Positions 36,644 through 48,764 of a stretch of DNA of 64,000 nt are shown here, piece after piece (positions within the stretch are counted from its first letter, which is position 1; each line of letters begins with the position of its first letter). The stretch comes from Hippasteria phrygiana (taxonomy: Eukaryota; Echinodermata; Asteroidea; Valvatida; Goniasteridae): NCBI GenBank assembly GCA_037893225.1, contig JAZGUH010000186.1, forward strand, positions 558,001 through 622,000. The letters are read 5' to 3'. A program made the translations under genes and the position numbers. The notes under the pieces were generated by a model. That model worked only from the letters and a program-made list of their open reading frames with translations. It made no database searches and was not told where the DNA came from.

Positions 36644-37503
36644 TGTTACGTGCGACTAATTCATAATAACCAAAAAGAAATAGGGCACGACAGAGACAGA
36701 TGAAACGGCAGTGGAAAAAGTAACCAGCAATTATAATCACAACAAATAGTTTATTCCCAACTTAAAAATGACATTTAAGACAATTCAATTAAATATTTAA
36801 AGTTAAACACACATTTCTATTTGGAAGTCCCTATAAGTACCAGATGTTCGTAGTCAGTTGTCGAGTTGCAGACATCACTAGTTTCGAGGAGTGGCAGCCT
36901 CCGAAAGTTCGTCTCGTTATTGCACTGGACCAGTCTGGACCAGGCCATCTAGGAAGAGCCTCGAAAACCGGTCTGGTTTTAGGCCATCAACTTGAAGGAG
37001 AACAAGAGCAGCGGTGACTCACTGCTTTGGGTGGTAGCACAAGAACCGGGTGGTTCAAAACATCAACTTGAAGGAGAACAAGAGAACAGCGGTGACTCGC
37101 TGTCTCTGCCGGTGGCACAATACCGATGCACCAAGGCACTGGCTGAGCCAAGGTGTGGCCAATGGCTAAGGCTGATTGGTGACACCCATCAGTTGGAAGA
37201 GCCAGGGCAGAGCCCCTGGCTGACTTGGTGGCTGTGATGTGATGAGTGTGTCCAAGCATGGTACAAACCCCGTCTTATATAGGACTTCCAGTCAACAAGG
37301 CAGAGGGCTATTACATAATCAGTGAGCCCACTGCACAACACTTAACAATGGTTATTGTTAAATAATACAATATAGAGGGTAGTTACATAACCTCTGGGCT
37401 TACTGCAAAACAATCTTCAAAATACCACAGATGTTTAGGTAAGTATAAAGGAAAAACAACAGTAGCAGGTGAGTTTTAAAAGGGACAAATCCCATCTGTA
37501 ACA
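36644..37503 (-). repeat. Gypsy 5' LTR
   Basis: 860 bp, partner of 15,891-16,739. On the minus strand it begins TGTTACAGATGGG and ends ...CGCACGTAACA. High identity of the pair indicates a recent insertion. Confidence 0.93.
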
Positions 37504-39893
37504 CCTGTGAGATAATACAAAATAATAATACAATATATTAAACAAAGAACATATAAAATATAAAGAACATATAACAATATAATAAACGTATAAAATATAA
37601 AACATTAATTTAAGAATCCTGATTAATTAACTAAACACGCAAATACATAGGTCAAACTTTAAGGGCGAAATATATAATTAAAAGAACATGAATCATTAGA
37701 TTAAAATTATAATAAAATAAAGCTATTGAATTAATTTAAGAAATGAACAAATGATAAAACAAACAGCACAACAATATATCAGTAAAAAAGATTTGCTAAT
37801 AAGCAATACAACGAAAATCACAAGTGCAACTAGGTCTACATTGAAATATATATATTAAAACCCAAACAACATAGATTATATTAGAGACGTATTAAAACAG
37901 GTGCAAATAAAATTTAAACAAAGAGCAATATGGTAGGTAGAGTACAACTGTCATAAAAAGTTTACCAAACACATACTTATTACTATTAGAATTAAAATCA
38001 GATACAATTATAACAGTTTAAAATTAAACCATAAGATTTTTAAATTTTGATAAAGACTTAGCCTGTCTCTGCTCAGTGTTTACTTGGTTCCATCCGAGGG
38101 TCCCAAGATGTTGGAAAGTGCGCTTGGCAGCATTAGTCTTTGGAATGGTAGACATGCATAATGAGCCGTTGGATTGTTGGCGGGTACCAATTGAATGACA
38201 CGGCGTTTTAAAGCGCTCATTAAAGTACTTTGGATTGATATTATTTACACATTTGAAAACCTCGATCATTCTGTGTCGATGCCAACGGATTGGTAATGTT
38301 GTCCAAGAAAGCGTTTCATGTAGGTCAGCAATGTGTGTTCTGGGATGGGCATTTAGGAGTGTTCTGGCAAGACGATTATGCAGTTTGATAAGCCTATCAG
38401 ATTGGGTAGTTGCACAGTTTGACCAAACAACGTCACAATAATCAAATAAAGGCAAGACCATGGCACTACTGAGCATCTTGAACGTGGAGCTGGGCAGACA
38501 AGGTTTGGCAGAGCGTCTAAGGAACTCAATTTTCTTAGAAATCTTCTTAGCTGTATAGTCAATGTGGTCATTCCATGATAAATGTTCGTCCAGCATTATC
38601 CCTAAATACTTGTACACTTTAACGCGTTCAATAGCCATTCCATTTAAGGAAATTTGGACTTCATTAAATACGGAAAGTCGAGGACGTGTTCCAAAAATCT
38701 TTGTTTTATTGACATTCAGTGTTAGTTTGTGGTCCATTAACCATTTCGTCACCTGCTGAAGACCAATATCCATATCCCTGTTAATTTTTTCGGGTGACTT
38801 TCCGCTGAACATTAATATTGTGTCATCGGCATACATATCTATTTTGCACCCAGGAAGTGAGACACCGATCGGAAGACTATTTATAAATATGATAAAAAGT
38901 AGAGGCCCAAGAATAGATCCCTGGGGGACTCCAACCCTTACATTGGCAAAATCGGACGGGGCACCAGCTACTTGTGTGGACTGTTTTCTTCCACATAGGT
39001 AAGATTCAAACCATTTGAATTCAAGGCCATTGACACAGGTGCTCTGAATTTTAGACAACAGTATTTTGTGATCAACGGTGTCGAATGCCTTTTTTAAATC
39101 TAAGAAGATGGCGCTAGTTACATTTCCAGCGTCCATCTTACTCAAAATATGATCAGTAACATCAAGAACTGTAGTTTGAGTTGAGTGGCGTGGTCTGAAA
39201 CCCGATTGATGTTCTGTAAAGAAGTCCTTCATAGAAATAAAAGTATAAAGCTGGTCATGTACAGCTCTTTCCAAGATTTTGGATACAAGTGGGAGGACTG
39301 AAATAGGTCTATAGTTGGTAACTTCATCTCGATCACCACCTTTAAATATTGGTGTAACTCTCGCCATCTTCCATCTTTGTGGAATACTTCCTGAAGATAA
39401 TGATTTATTTATTAGGTACGTGAGCTAGTTACATATGGCTGGACAGGCAGTTTTGAGTAACTTGCTTGATATACCGTCAATTCCTGTTGCAACTGACGGG
39501 TCCATCTGCCTTATTTGTTTTTTTTACAAAGAGAGGTGTTATGTGCGAGAATTTGAAGGTATCGGCGCACTCAGTATGACAAGCATAATGATGCTCTTTT
39601 ACAGTTGGTGGATCATCTGGGAAAGCTTCTGCAAGATCAGCGCCTATGTCGGCAAAAAAGGAATTGAAATCGTTAGCTAAGGTTTGTTTATTAGTTCCTG
39701 AGCTTGATGGTAGGGTAGGATAACTTTTCATAGAACTGGCTTCCTTTGCCAGGGACCACATTTTCCTTGAATTATTCTTGTTGTTAGAGATCTCTTTTTC
39801 ATAATAACTCTTTTTTAGGTACTTGCCCAAGTTATTGGCTTCGTTACGTAGTTGCTTAGCAACAAGCCAATCATCATTTCTACCCGTCTTAAT
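37504..39893 (-). mobile_element. 5'-truncated CR1/Jockey-like non-LTR retrotransposon
   Basis: It comprises an AT-rich tail region (37,504-38,023) that I take as 3' UTR, the RT region and a fragment of the sequence upstream of RT. The 5' end stops where the poly-G repeat begins (39,893), so the endonuclease domain is absent. The Gypsy LTR abuts its 3' side. The exact 3' end is not determined. Confidence 0.65.
38024..39830 (-). pseudogene. Non-LTR reverse transcriptase (CR1/Jockey-like)
   Basis: The main ORF (38,024-39,367, 447 aa) has PIFKGGDRDEVTNYRPISVL, SGFRPRHST, AIFLDLKKAFDTVDH, GVPQGSILGPLLFIIFIN and catalytic YADD (YADDTILMF), followed by the thumb region (YLGIMLDEHLSW) and a C-terminal tail (LHNRLARTLLN). 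A fragment upstream (39,477-39,830) with NDFNSFFADIG belongs to the same protein in other frames, so at least one frameshift lies near 39,370-39,500. It copies element RNA at a nicked target. It is inactive because of truncation. Confidence 0.88.
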
Positions 39894-40110
39894 GTCTAAA
39901 TTTCAAATGAAAAGGGAAAATAAAATGTATATGACAAAGGGGAAATTATTGAGGGGGGGGGGGGGGGGGGGGGGGACACACTGCCATAGCCGTCCCCTCC
40001 CAAAATATGGGGGGGGGGGGACGTGTCCCCCCGGATCGTCCGTGCTTTAAGTCGATTTTTAACTTTTAATTTTTGCCTATTGATCGCCACAAAATTATTT
40101 CATACATTTT
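39893..40110. repeat. Poly-G/GACGTGTC repeat, copy 1
   Basis: It begins GTCTAAATTTCAAATGAAAAG, carries a run of about 25 G, a CTCCCAAAATATGGGGGG segment, the GGGGACGTGTCCCC near-palindrome and TTGCCTATTGATCGCCACAAAA. A second copy is at 40,593-40,835 in the same orientation. Confidence 0.75.
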
Positions 40111-40592
40111 CATCTGTGTAGGCCTACGGTTCAGTATTTGGGGTCTCATATCCCCATAGTTTTGCGATGGGAGCCAGTGTGTGTCGTCCCCGGCTGTTTC
40201 GTCTCTTTGCGGCTGTTTGTTAGAGGTGAATTTCGCCCCGTGTTCAAGCTCGTTAGCATCGAACTGTGTTCGCCCGGACGCCCGCACCATTTGGAGTCGT
40301 CCTCATCCGTGCATATGCAGAGCTACCCAAGTCGTCCAAGTCCTTGCTCAAGTCCTTGCTCAAGTCCTTTCCTGTAAGATCTTCCGAGTTACATGTATAT
40401 TATATAAGATCTTTTCTAAATTGTACACTTGTTAAACCCTTTTGTATGCGGTATTATATAGTCTACAATTGTTACTATAGTAGGAGGTGACATTCCCTTA
40501 TTTGGCTTACACAATCTTATTTTGACTAATATTCTGTCAAGATTTTTCACATTGTTGCTTTGTATGTTATTGATAACAAAACAGTTAGCTGT
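40111..40592. other. Spacer between poly-G repeats, no gene seen
   Basis: About 480 bp with overlapping short frames but no recognisable motif. It includes a small tandem CAAGTCCTTGCT duplication near 40,340. Confidence 0.5.
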
Positions 40593-40835
40593 CTAAATTT
40601 GAAATGAAAAGGGAAAATAAAATGTATATGATAAATGGGAATTTTTTTTTTGGGGGGGGGGACATAGCCGTAGCCGTCAACTCCCAAAATATTGGGGGGG
40701 GGGGGGAGGGGACGTGTCCCCCCTGATCACCCGTGCTTTAAGTCCATTAGAAAGTCCATTTAACCCTCAAAAATTGTTTTATTTAACTTTCAATTTTTGC
40801 CTATTGATCGCCACAAAACTATTTTATAAATTTTC
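40593..40835. repeat. Poly-G/GACGTGTC repeat, copy 2
   Basis: Direct repeat of 39,893-40,110, with GTCTAAATTTGAAATGAAAAG, two G-runs, GGGGACGTGTCCCC and CCTATTGATCGCCACAAAA. Confidence 0.75.
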
Positions 40836-41689
40836 ATCTGTGTCCAGGGTAAACCAAGTTTCACTAGTCCATGTGTATTTTAGATTTTCGGAAGTACATG
40901 TATGAGTTCAATTGTTCGCCACATTTCTCTTTACGTCGTGTGATTTATCAGTTTCTACAAATTTATACTTGTAAACATTTCACAAAGGCCTCTTTCAGAG
41001 CTGATTTTCTGAAGAGATCAATGTAAATTTTCTAATTTAAGGTCTCTGGAAGTGCACCAACAAGGGTGATTGTTCACTATTAATATATTAACAACGAAAA
41101 TGTAATTCACAGAGATTTGTGGCGGGATCTATTTCCATTGTTAAAGATTCATGTGTTTTCGGTTTTTTTATCTTTCATATTTTAATCATTCTTCTTCGTC
41201 TCTTTGCATTTGTTTATAAAGTACAATACTATTTAAGCCTTCTTTAATTTACTTGTTTTGTATCCGTCCAAAATATTAAAAAAATACCTTTTTGCCAACC
41301 ATATTTTTAAAATAGAAACAATGATGTATGTGGAATTATGTAGTTTCCTATTTAATTAATGTTGATCGCATATCGGGTGCTTCATGTATTTATACATTTT
41401 TCATTAACTCCCTGTGTGAAATTATTCATGTATTAGATTTGGAAAAATTCAGGACTGTTTTGGCCCTGGCCTATGCTGGAAACAAATTCAGTGAAAAGTA
41501 CACAGCAAAAAAGTATTGATCTCCAATTGTTTTAATTTTGAAGGATGAAGTGTATCACGTTGATATTTTCTTGTCAAGAGTAATGCCATAGGTGGATAGA
41601 AAAGTCGACATACATCTAAAAGGATTCAATTAAAATGTTTAGAAAAGTTACCAAGTTTGTAAATATTTATGACATTTTATCAAAATTGA
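40836..41689. other. AT-rich stretch, no gene seen
   Basis: No ORF with family motifs and no splice-linked exons recognised. Confidence 0.5.
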
Positions 41690-42252
41690 GTCATATTTCT
41701 ATATAATTCTATTAGATGTTTTATAAAAGAGTGGTCATATTTCTATAGAATTCTACTAGATGTTTTATAGAAAAGTGGTCATATTTCTATAGAATTCTAT
41801 TAGATGTTTTATAGAAAAGTGGTCATATTTCTATAGAATTCTATTTGATATTTTATAGAAAAAAGGCAAATTTTCTAAAGAATTCTATAAAAACTATAGA
41901 GGAATTCTAAAGAAATTATAACAATTATATATACAAATCTATAGAAAATTTCTGTAGAATCCTATAGATATTCTATAGAATTATGTTTTATAGAATTGTA
42001 AAATTTCTATAGAATTCTATAAAATGTTTTATAGGAAAGTGGCCCATTTTTTAAAGAAACTCTAAAGAATCTCTAAAGAATCTCTAAAGGGACTCTAAAG
42101 GGACTCTAAAGGAAGGAACTTTGAAGGAACTATATAGATTATCGTATATAAATTCTATAGAATTTCTTTTTATAGATTTCTATAGAATTTCCTTTTATAG
42201 ATTTCTATAAAATTTCTTTTTATAGATTTCTATAGAACTTTTTTGTAAGGGT
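41690..42252. repeat. TTCTATAG-rich repeat block, copy 2
   Basis: Four ~55-bp tandem units containing ATTAGATGTTTTATAGAAA and GTGGTCATATTTCTATAG, then degenerate CTATAG words, a CTCTAAAG-repeat segment, and an end TATAGAACTTTTTTGTAAGGG that is the inverse of the start of the block at 14,769. Confidence 0.75.
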
Positions 42253-43132
42253 AATAATACATGTACATATCACCACGGTCAATTCCTAGGACTTAAAACC
42301 TCTTAGGGGGACCAAGCCCCCCCCCCCCCCCTAAGTGGAACATGGTATGCGGTTAAATAGAAAGTATACTATATTGACTTAAAAACTACATCTGAGTTCA
42401 AGTAAAATAATTTTTCCAAGTAATATAAGCCATGTAAAAAAAAGAAAATGAAATTAATAAATAAATAAATAAAAAATTAAATACTTTTTTTTTTACTTTT
42501 CCAAGGAGAACTTTATTTGCAAACTTCCTTGAAGTAACAATATTTACATGTATATACAAACATAAAAGAATTATAAAGAAATACATTCAGTAACTTTAAA
42601 GTAAACGGTGAAACATGTACAACGTCACCGAGGCTGGCCTATTGGCTGTATACTACTGCCAAACCGGCCAACCACGGTGACGAAGTAGTAAATCAAACAT
42701 GTAGACCAGAAAAACATTAACAATACATTGTATTAACAGAAATAAATTAAACATGTTAAACAGATCAAAAACGTTATTAAAGTAGCAAAGCTGTCCCGCC
42801 AAGTTGCTACCGTCGGAAGCTGGATACCCCAAGCCCTTCCGACTAAGGGTAGCAACAAGGCAGAGGACAGCATTTAGTAAGTAACAATAATAATCAAGGA
42901 TAAAGGGGGGATGGGGAGGACAGAGGGTAGTGGGGGGTATGGGGAGGAGGGATGGGACCCACTGGCGTCTGGATGTGGGCACATCGTGCCCACTGCCAGC
43001 AGGCCCCGGTTGGGAAAAGGTCAGGCTACCGGGGTGGGCGGTGAAAAGACACCACGTCCCGCCTGTGAGGGGCGGCGACTACCCACACCTCGGTGACCTG
43101 GGGAGGGAGGGAAAATTTAAATCATTAAATGA

Positions 43133-44059
43133 TTAAATCAACCATGTTATTTTGTCATTTCGTAAGATGAAGATAGTATCGTTGTGGGACCATTTGAGAA
43201 GGAAATTGTTGATGGAATTAGTAAAAATATAGTAATTATACTCGAGGATGATCTTGGTTTTTATTCGATGGGTCCACACAACGAGGGGGGAGGAGAAATT
43301 TATTGTTCGATAAAGCCAATATATGACATTTTTGAGACTTATGATCAAGTAATTCGCCAGGCACACGGTCTCCCTACTTCGACCCCGGGCGTGAGGAATC
43401 AGGGCCCAGTAGAGGTCAAAGTTGAGCTTGATATTCGGGAGAAGTTGAGAAAGGAGCTTGTGGAGAAGGTTGAGGGCGGGCTGAATGGACGGACAGATGA
43501 TGAAGAGGTGATGGATCGTGCCTCTCTCGCCGCACCAGCAGCAGGATGACGGGATAGCAGGATTCAGGTGATGAAGGACGGTGAGTGATGGCAGGATGTT
43601 ATGGAAAAGTTTGAACTGGACATCTCCCTCCTTCTTGGAAGTTGGTAGCTGGTAAATAACTTTCCACGGGATGTTGTGCGAAGGAGGGAGGAAACCAAGT
43701 TCATGCCAGTGAGTAGAGGATGAAGATGAAGAGAGGTCGTTGACATGGGCGTTGAACTTTCCATAGATAGATTTAGAAGATGCAGTGAGGGCGTCAGTGT
43801 CACCGTCCAGGAAGACTTGGCCCGGAGATTCGGGTCGAGAAGCGATGGTGGAGATGTGAGAAGAGTCCCGAAGAAGGCCGGTTTTATTGAAGAGCGACGG
43901 GAATGAAGAAGAGATGGCGTGGTGCAGGCGAGAGAGTTCATTATGCAGAAGACGACGAGAAGGACAGCGGAGATTCGAGGTTGGAAGATGAAGATCTTCA
44001 GCATTCAGCCAAAATACCGGTGTTGATATTGATGAGGTCTCTAACGAGCCCGACTCCAC
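43133..44059 (-). pseudogene. Tx1-like ORF2, C-terminal part in shifted frame
   Basis: Continues ORF2 after a 1-nt frame change near 44,015. It has a Ser-rich segment, then LGFLPPSHNIPWKVIYQL and a zinc-binding motif (CCWCGERGTIHHLFIICP) characteristic of the C-terminal region of L1/Tx1 ORF2 proteins. It ends at a stop at 43,133. Confidence 0.8.
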
Positions 44060-46985
44060 CCGCGAGGAGTCGAGCAGAGAGGACCGAGTGCCCGGGCAAA
44101 ACGCGGACGAAAGGAGGGTAGATTAAAGGGAGGTTAATAACATGGTTGATTGATTTGGCGGGTGTTTCAACTCGAGCTCCCAGTGTCATCCAAGCACGCA
44201 GGACCTCACAGTAATAAACAGGTAGACTTGTTAGAAATTTAGGGTCAATATCGGTCAGAAAAAGTTGATAATCTAAGTTAAAGTGTTTGTACTGTCGGAG
44301 ATTGTAGTCCATAAAAACGAAAGAAGGATGGGAATTGAACTGAAGATAGCGTTGGATACGGTTGAATCTCAATGTGAGGCTGCGTGCCTGGAGACAGGCT
44401 AAACCAAGTCCACCATTATCGGGGGTTTGAAAGAGAACTGGTCTCTTAAGGAAATGTTTCCTGTTGGACCAGACAAAATTGACAAGCATGTCTTGGAGTT
44501 CACCCAGGATGTTGTCGGGGCAGGGGAGAATGGCAAGACAATGAAAAAGTTTAGAGGCTGCAAGTTGATTAACTATTATAATTTTGCCTTTAAATGACAA
44601 GGCATTAGAAAGGCGAGTCCAAAAAGAGAGGGTTTTTTGCAGTTTATTTTTACACTGGATCCAGTTTCCTTGAGTGTAGGTGTTATTGTTACCCATGTGA
44701 ACTCCAAGAAAGGAGAGGCCTTGATTGTTCCAATGAAAGGAAAGTGGCTTGTCAATTCTGTCGGTCCAACAACCGACCCATAAACCTTGGGATTTGTGAT
44801 AATTGAGGCAAGCAGCAGAGGACTTACAAAATAGACCATAAGCATTATTAATGATGTCAAATCCCTCACCGGAGGTGACAAAAATAGAAATATCGTCTGC
44901 GTAAGCTGAAACCGAGCAACGTCTATTTGTATTGGGAAGGAGCAAACTTGTATGCAATAGATCATTGCGTAATTTGTTTAAAAAAGGCTCAATGGCTATT
45001 GTGTACAGCAGCCCCGAGAGCGGGCAGCCCTGGCGAATTCCTTTCTGAAAAGGAAAGGATGCGGTTAAGGAACCGCAGACTTTGATGTGGCTCTCGGCGC
45101 CGCTGTACAACAGAACGAGGTGGGAGATGAATTTTCCCCCAAATCCCATGGCCCTCATGGTATTCAAGAGGTAGCCGTGGTCAACGTTATCAAAGGCCTT
45201 TTTTTGATCTAAGTTGACCACGGCCAGCGGAAGGTCATTATAATTACAATAATAGATGGAATCCCTTATAAGATTTAAGTTATCATAGATGGTGCGTCCG
45301 GGGACGCAATAAGATTGATCTTCATGGATCACTTGACCGATGCATTGTTTTAATCTGTTAGCAAGCAGCTTAGCAAAGATTTTATAGTCTGTGTTAAGTA
45401 GTGAGATAGGACGCCAGTTGGCCAAGTCTGCGAGATCACCCTTTTTGGGGATTAAGGTGATAACGGCCTTGTGAAAAGAGTTTGGAAAGGTGCCCGATTC
45501 AGTGGCAAACTGAAAAACTTCGAAAAGATCATTTTTGAGGATAGACCAGAAAGAAGAGAAAAATTCGGAGGTCAGACCGTCGATACCAGGTGTTTTGTTT
45601 TTGCTAAGCTGCTTGATAACAACATCGAGTTCCTCGGGGTGCAGAGGAGCATCGAGGTCCTCTGCATCCGCGGGGTCGAGATTAGGCAGGTCCTGCAAGA
45701 GGTGCTCAAGGGCACCCTCGTCAGTCGGCACTGAGCTGTAAAGGTCTTTATAAAAATTACGACATTGAGTTTTAATATCTTCCGGATTTTCTGAAAGAGA
45801 TCCGGAAGGAAGGCGAAGACAAGAGACGGATTTAGATTTAGAGTGCGACTGCTCAAGATTGAAAAAATATGATGAGCTGGTGTCGACTTCATTAATGTGC
45901 TGGAAACGAGACCTGACGAGGGCGCCCTGAGCTCTAATTTTTAGGAAGACATTTAATTCCTGTCTTTGCTCTTGCAGGACCTTTTGTATTTCCGGGGTGA
46001 CGTCTGACGCAGACTGAAGATCATCTATATTGGAATTAATTTCTTGGAACATTTTTCGTTTTTCTTTGGCTATTCGGGAGCAGTAATTTTGAGTAAGTTG
46101 TTTAATTTGAGCTTTGCCCAAATCCCACCAAGTACAGATACTATTGAAAGTGTGCTTTTGAAGCTGCCAATTTGACCAGAATAGATGAAGAATTTCGCGA
46201 TAGTTTTTGTCGTCCAGAAGGGAATTGTTAAAGTGCCAATAGGCGCTTCCTTTATTGCAATTAGAAGGGCTGTTAGAGGAGACTGACACAGCAGAGTGAT
46301 CGGAAAGAGAGCATGGGTGAATTTTACAGGAGCGAATTGACGAGACGAGGCTGAGGGGAAGATAAATACGATCAAGTCTTGCTTTTGAGGTGCGGTTAGG
46401 ATTTCCTTTGTTAAATCGAAACCAGGTGTATTTGTTTTCGTGGGGGTTCAGTCTGCGCCAGACGTCACACAAGGAATTCCTATTCATAGAATTCCTGAGG
46501 GCCAGTGCGACCTGGGGGCGATGCTCGGCCGGCTTATTCAGACGATCTATAGAAGGATTATCGGTACAGTTAAAGTCACCTCCGATGATAATGGCACCGT
46601 CACTGTATTGATAACAATGAGTGTCAATATCATTAATTGGATTGGATTGCGGAATAAGAACATTGTAAATATGAAAAATGTCATTGTTAAGTTTTATTTT
46701 AACATAAAGAACATAGTTGCTACAGAGAACACTGGAGGCTACTATGTCAATATTACTTTTGTTAAGGGTCGTGACTCCGGAGCCAGGGGCGCTACCAGGG
46801 GCACATATGGGAGTATAATTTGGCCATTGTTTCCAGCAGGGGTGGTTAGGTTTGATATTATATGTTTCTTGTAAAAGAATGACGTCACTATGGGGGTTAA
46901 TAAAATCAAAATAGTCCTTAAGGGAGGCATTGCGAGTGAGATTACAGCATCCTCCAGTGTTCAATGTAGTTAGTGACAGTGCCAT
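43998..46985 (-). pseudogene. Tx1-like ORF2: AP endonuclease and reverse transcriptase
   Basis: I take the ATG at 46,985 (MALSLTTLNTGG) as start, since the endonuclease fold begins there; the frame is open back to 47,024. Endonuclease motifs: LQETYN, GGDFNC, RLDRIYL and SLSDHSAV. RT motifs: KTPGIDGLTSEFF, FHKAVITLIPKKGD, NWRPISLLNTDYKI, VVNLDQKKAFDNVDH, GIRQGCPLSGLLY and YADDISIF. The thumb region follows. The endonuclease nicks target DNA and the RT primes on the nick. The frame ends early at 43,998 by frameshift. Confidence 0.9.
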
Positions 46986-47039
46986 TATAAGAAGGGTAAA
47001 AAAGCAAGAAAAATTAACATGCATGGTGAAGGGAGTTAA

Positions 47040-48764
47040 TTACGAATCTAGATTGCGGATGAGTTTCTTAATCCTCTGCTGCATAGCGTTTTGAAGGATA
47101 GGGCAGTTACGCAGGGGTTTAAGTTGTTTGACAAGCCCAGGCATGTTGTGGGTGAATTTCCGGGCAATATCTTTGGGTTTTCTTTGGTTTTTGACGGTCG
47201 AGAGAAATTTGACAAGGTCTTTGTGACTGAGGGGCTTATTTGATGTTGGGAGGACCGTGGGGTACGAGTCGTCATCTTCCTCCCACTGAGCCGAGTCATC
47301 GCTTGTGTCTCCTACGGACTGTTGACTAGAGATGGACGTGGGGGCCGAAGTAGATGGGGGGGTGGAACCCGGTGTGAAAATGGGAGTTTCAGGAATGGTG
47401 TTGACCGGGGAGGATTCAGGATCGGAGGGGGGGATGAGGGTGGGATCGAGGGAAAGGGGAAAGGGGACGGATGTGGGCATGGGTGTCTGTGATTGACTGG
47501 GGGTGGCATCTAGAGCCTGAGTTAGTGTCGGGGTGGTGGATTTCGTGGGGAGAGTTGGTTGGGACCTTTTCCTCAGTTTATGTTGGGAGGAGGGTGATTG
47601 GAGGGGGACAAAACGGGGACCGTCGTCGAGGGATTTCGAGGGGGACAATTTACGTTTAGAGACGGCGTCCGAGTACTTTCTCGTTGGAGCAGGCGGGGTG
47701 CCCCAGATATACTTGGCTGTATCCATGGGTTGGGCGGTGTCCGCAACAAGTCCAGCGGACACCGGGTTCGGATAGACCGAAGGGGACGATGGGGCAGAGG
47801 CTGAGGTGCGTCCGCCTGGGGGGGTTGGTGGGGGCCGGAGGGAAAACCCCCGGGAGCGCCAGCCTTCACCGCCGGCGGCGGGTGCCCCAGCAGATGCCGG
47901 AGCACCTCGAGGCACAGCAGGTTTAGTCCGTGCAGGCGTGCGCTGGGCCCCGCCCGGCGGTACAGCCGGGGCTCCCGCGGTGGGCCGGGAAGGAGATTTG
48001 GGATGATCAGGGCGGGGATTGGAGACCTTGGGGGGATGTCTTGGGTCCGATTTGTTCTTCATAAAGATGGGAGGGGGATTTAGAGGGTTGATGGGTTTGT
48101 CCTGGTTGTCATTGGAGGGGGGGTGCTTCTTGCAAGAACGGCTGATGTGTCCATACTCGCCGCAATTAAAACAGCGGATCGACTCAGTGGAGAGGAAGAC
48201 ACGATAATGAACTCCAGAAAACGTGAAATTAATATGGTCAGGGGGGTTGATATTGGGTCTTAGCAGTACCTGGACTTGTCGGCGAAATGACATTACATGA
48301 GTAAGATCTTTGTTCTTCATTCCTACAGGTATGGGTCGGATAGAGGAAACAACCTTACAAAAACCAGATAAGTTATTGACAAGGATTGAATTAGGGATTT
48401 CAGGGTATACATTGGATAGGGTAAGTCGGGTGGAAGGTTGCATTAAGGGGGTGAGCTCAAGAAATGAGTCGCCGTGCGTCAGACCGATAGAAGTGGCGAC
48501 GGCGACATCATCTCTGGAGCTCAGATACACGGCAATTCGGTTTTTGGATATTCTGCTTGCTGAACAAATATGGAGGTCCGGTAGAGAGTTAGAGAAGCTG
48601 TGGAGGTAGTCGTTTAGGGATACATTTTCTATGGCGTGGAACGTGATGCCATTGTTCCTGGTGACGCCCGGGAATGGTTCGGCACCAGGAACAATGGGCT
48701 TGGTATGGGCGTCCGAGGTTACGCTCGGACGCCCAACAATGGAGGGACCTGCCTGACCGGCCAT
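47040..48764 (-). CDS. Tx1-like ORF1, nucleic-acid-binding Gag-like protein
   Basis: Start chosen at MAGQAGP (48,764); the frame is open back to 48,836. Residues ~50-210 form an RRM-like region, followed by a single CCHC knuckle (CFNCGEYGHISRSC). The C-terminal half is very rich in Pro, Ser and Thr with many tandem-like segments, explaining the high GC of 47.3-48.0 kb. It would coat element RNA. ORF intact. Confidence 0.85.
   Translation of the reverse strand: MAGQAGPSIVGRPSVTSDAHTKPIVPGAEPFPGVTRNNGITFHAIENVSLNDYLHSFSNSLPDLHICSASRISKNRIAVYLSSRDDVAVATSIGLTHGDSFLELTPLMQPSTRLTLSNVYPEIPNSILVNNLSGFCKVVSSIRPIPVGMKNKDLTHVMSFRRQVQVLLRPNINPPDHINFTFSGVHYRVFLSTESIRCFNCGEYGHISRSCKKHPPSNDNQDKPINPLNPPPIFMKNKSDPRHPPKVSNPRPDHPKSPSRPTAGAPAVPPGGAQRTPARTKPAVPRGAPASAGAPAAGGEGWRSRGFSLRPPPTPPGGRTSASAPSSPSVYPNPVSAGLVADTAQPMDTAKYIWGTPPAPTRKYSDAVSKRKLSPSKSLDDGPRFVPLQSPSSQHKLRKRSQPTLPTKSTTPTLTQALDATPSQSQTPMPTSVPFPLSLDPTLIPPSDPESSPVNTIPETPIFTPGSTPPSTSAPTSISSQQSVGDTSDDSAQWEEDDDSYPTVLPTSNKPLSHKDLVKFLSTVKNQRKPKDIARKFTHNMPGLVKQLKPLRNCPILQNAMQQRIKKLIRNLDS

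Larger units (their letters stand above)
15891..37503 (-). mobile_element. Gmr1-like Gypsy LTR retrotransposon carrying a nested Polinton
   Basis: Two near-identical LTRs (15,891-16,739 and 36,644-37,503) bound coding sequence that reads on the minus strand: gag, zinc knuckle/protease, integrase, reverse transcriptase, then RNase H. Integrase before RT distinguishes it from ordinary Gypsy elements and matches the Gmr1-like group. A polypurine tract (complement of TCTTCCCCCCTT) abuts the 3' LTR at 16,741. After the 5' LTR, on the minus strand, comes a GGGGGCTGGTCCGGGA segment as candidate primer-binding region. Without the nested Polinton (14,872 bp including one target copy) the element is about 6.74 kb. 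A 4-bp CCTG duplication flanks it. Several frame breaks show it is no longer autonomous. Confidence 0.9.

Noticed and set aside
47048..48006. Several Pro/Gly-rich ORFs on both strands
   Set aside because: They are shadows of the GC-rich, Pro-rich part of the Tx1-like ORF1.
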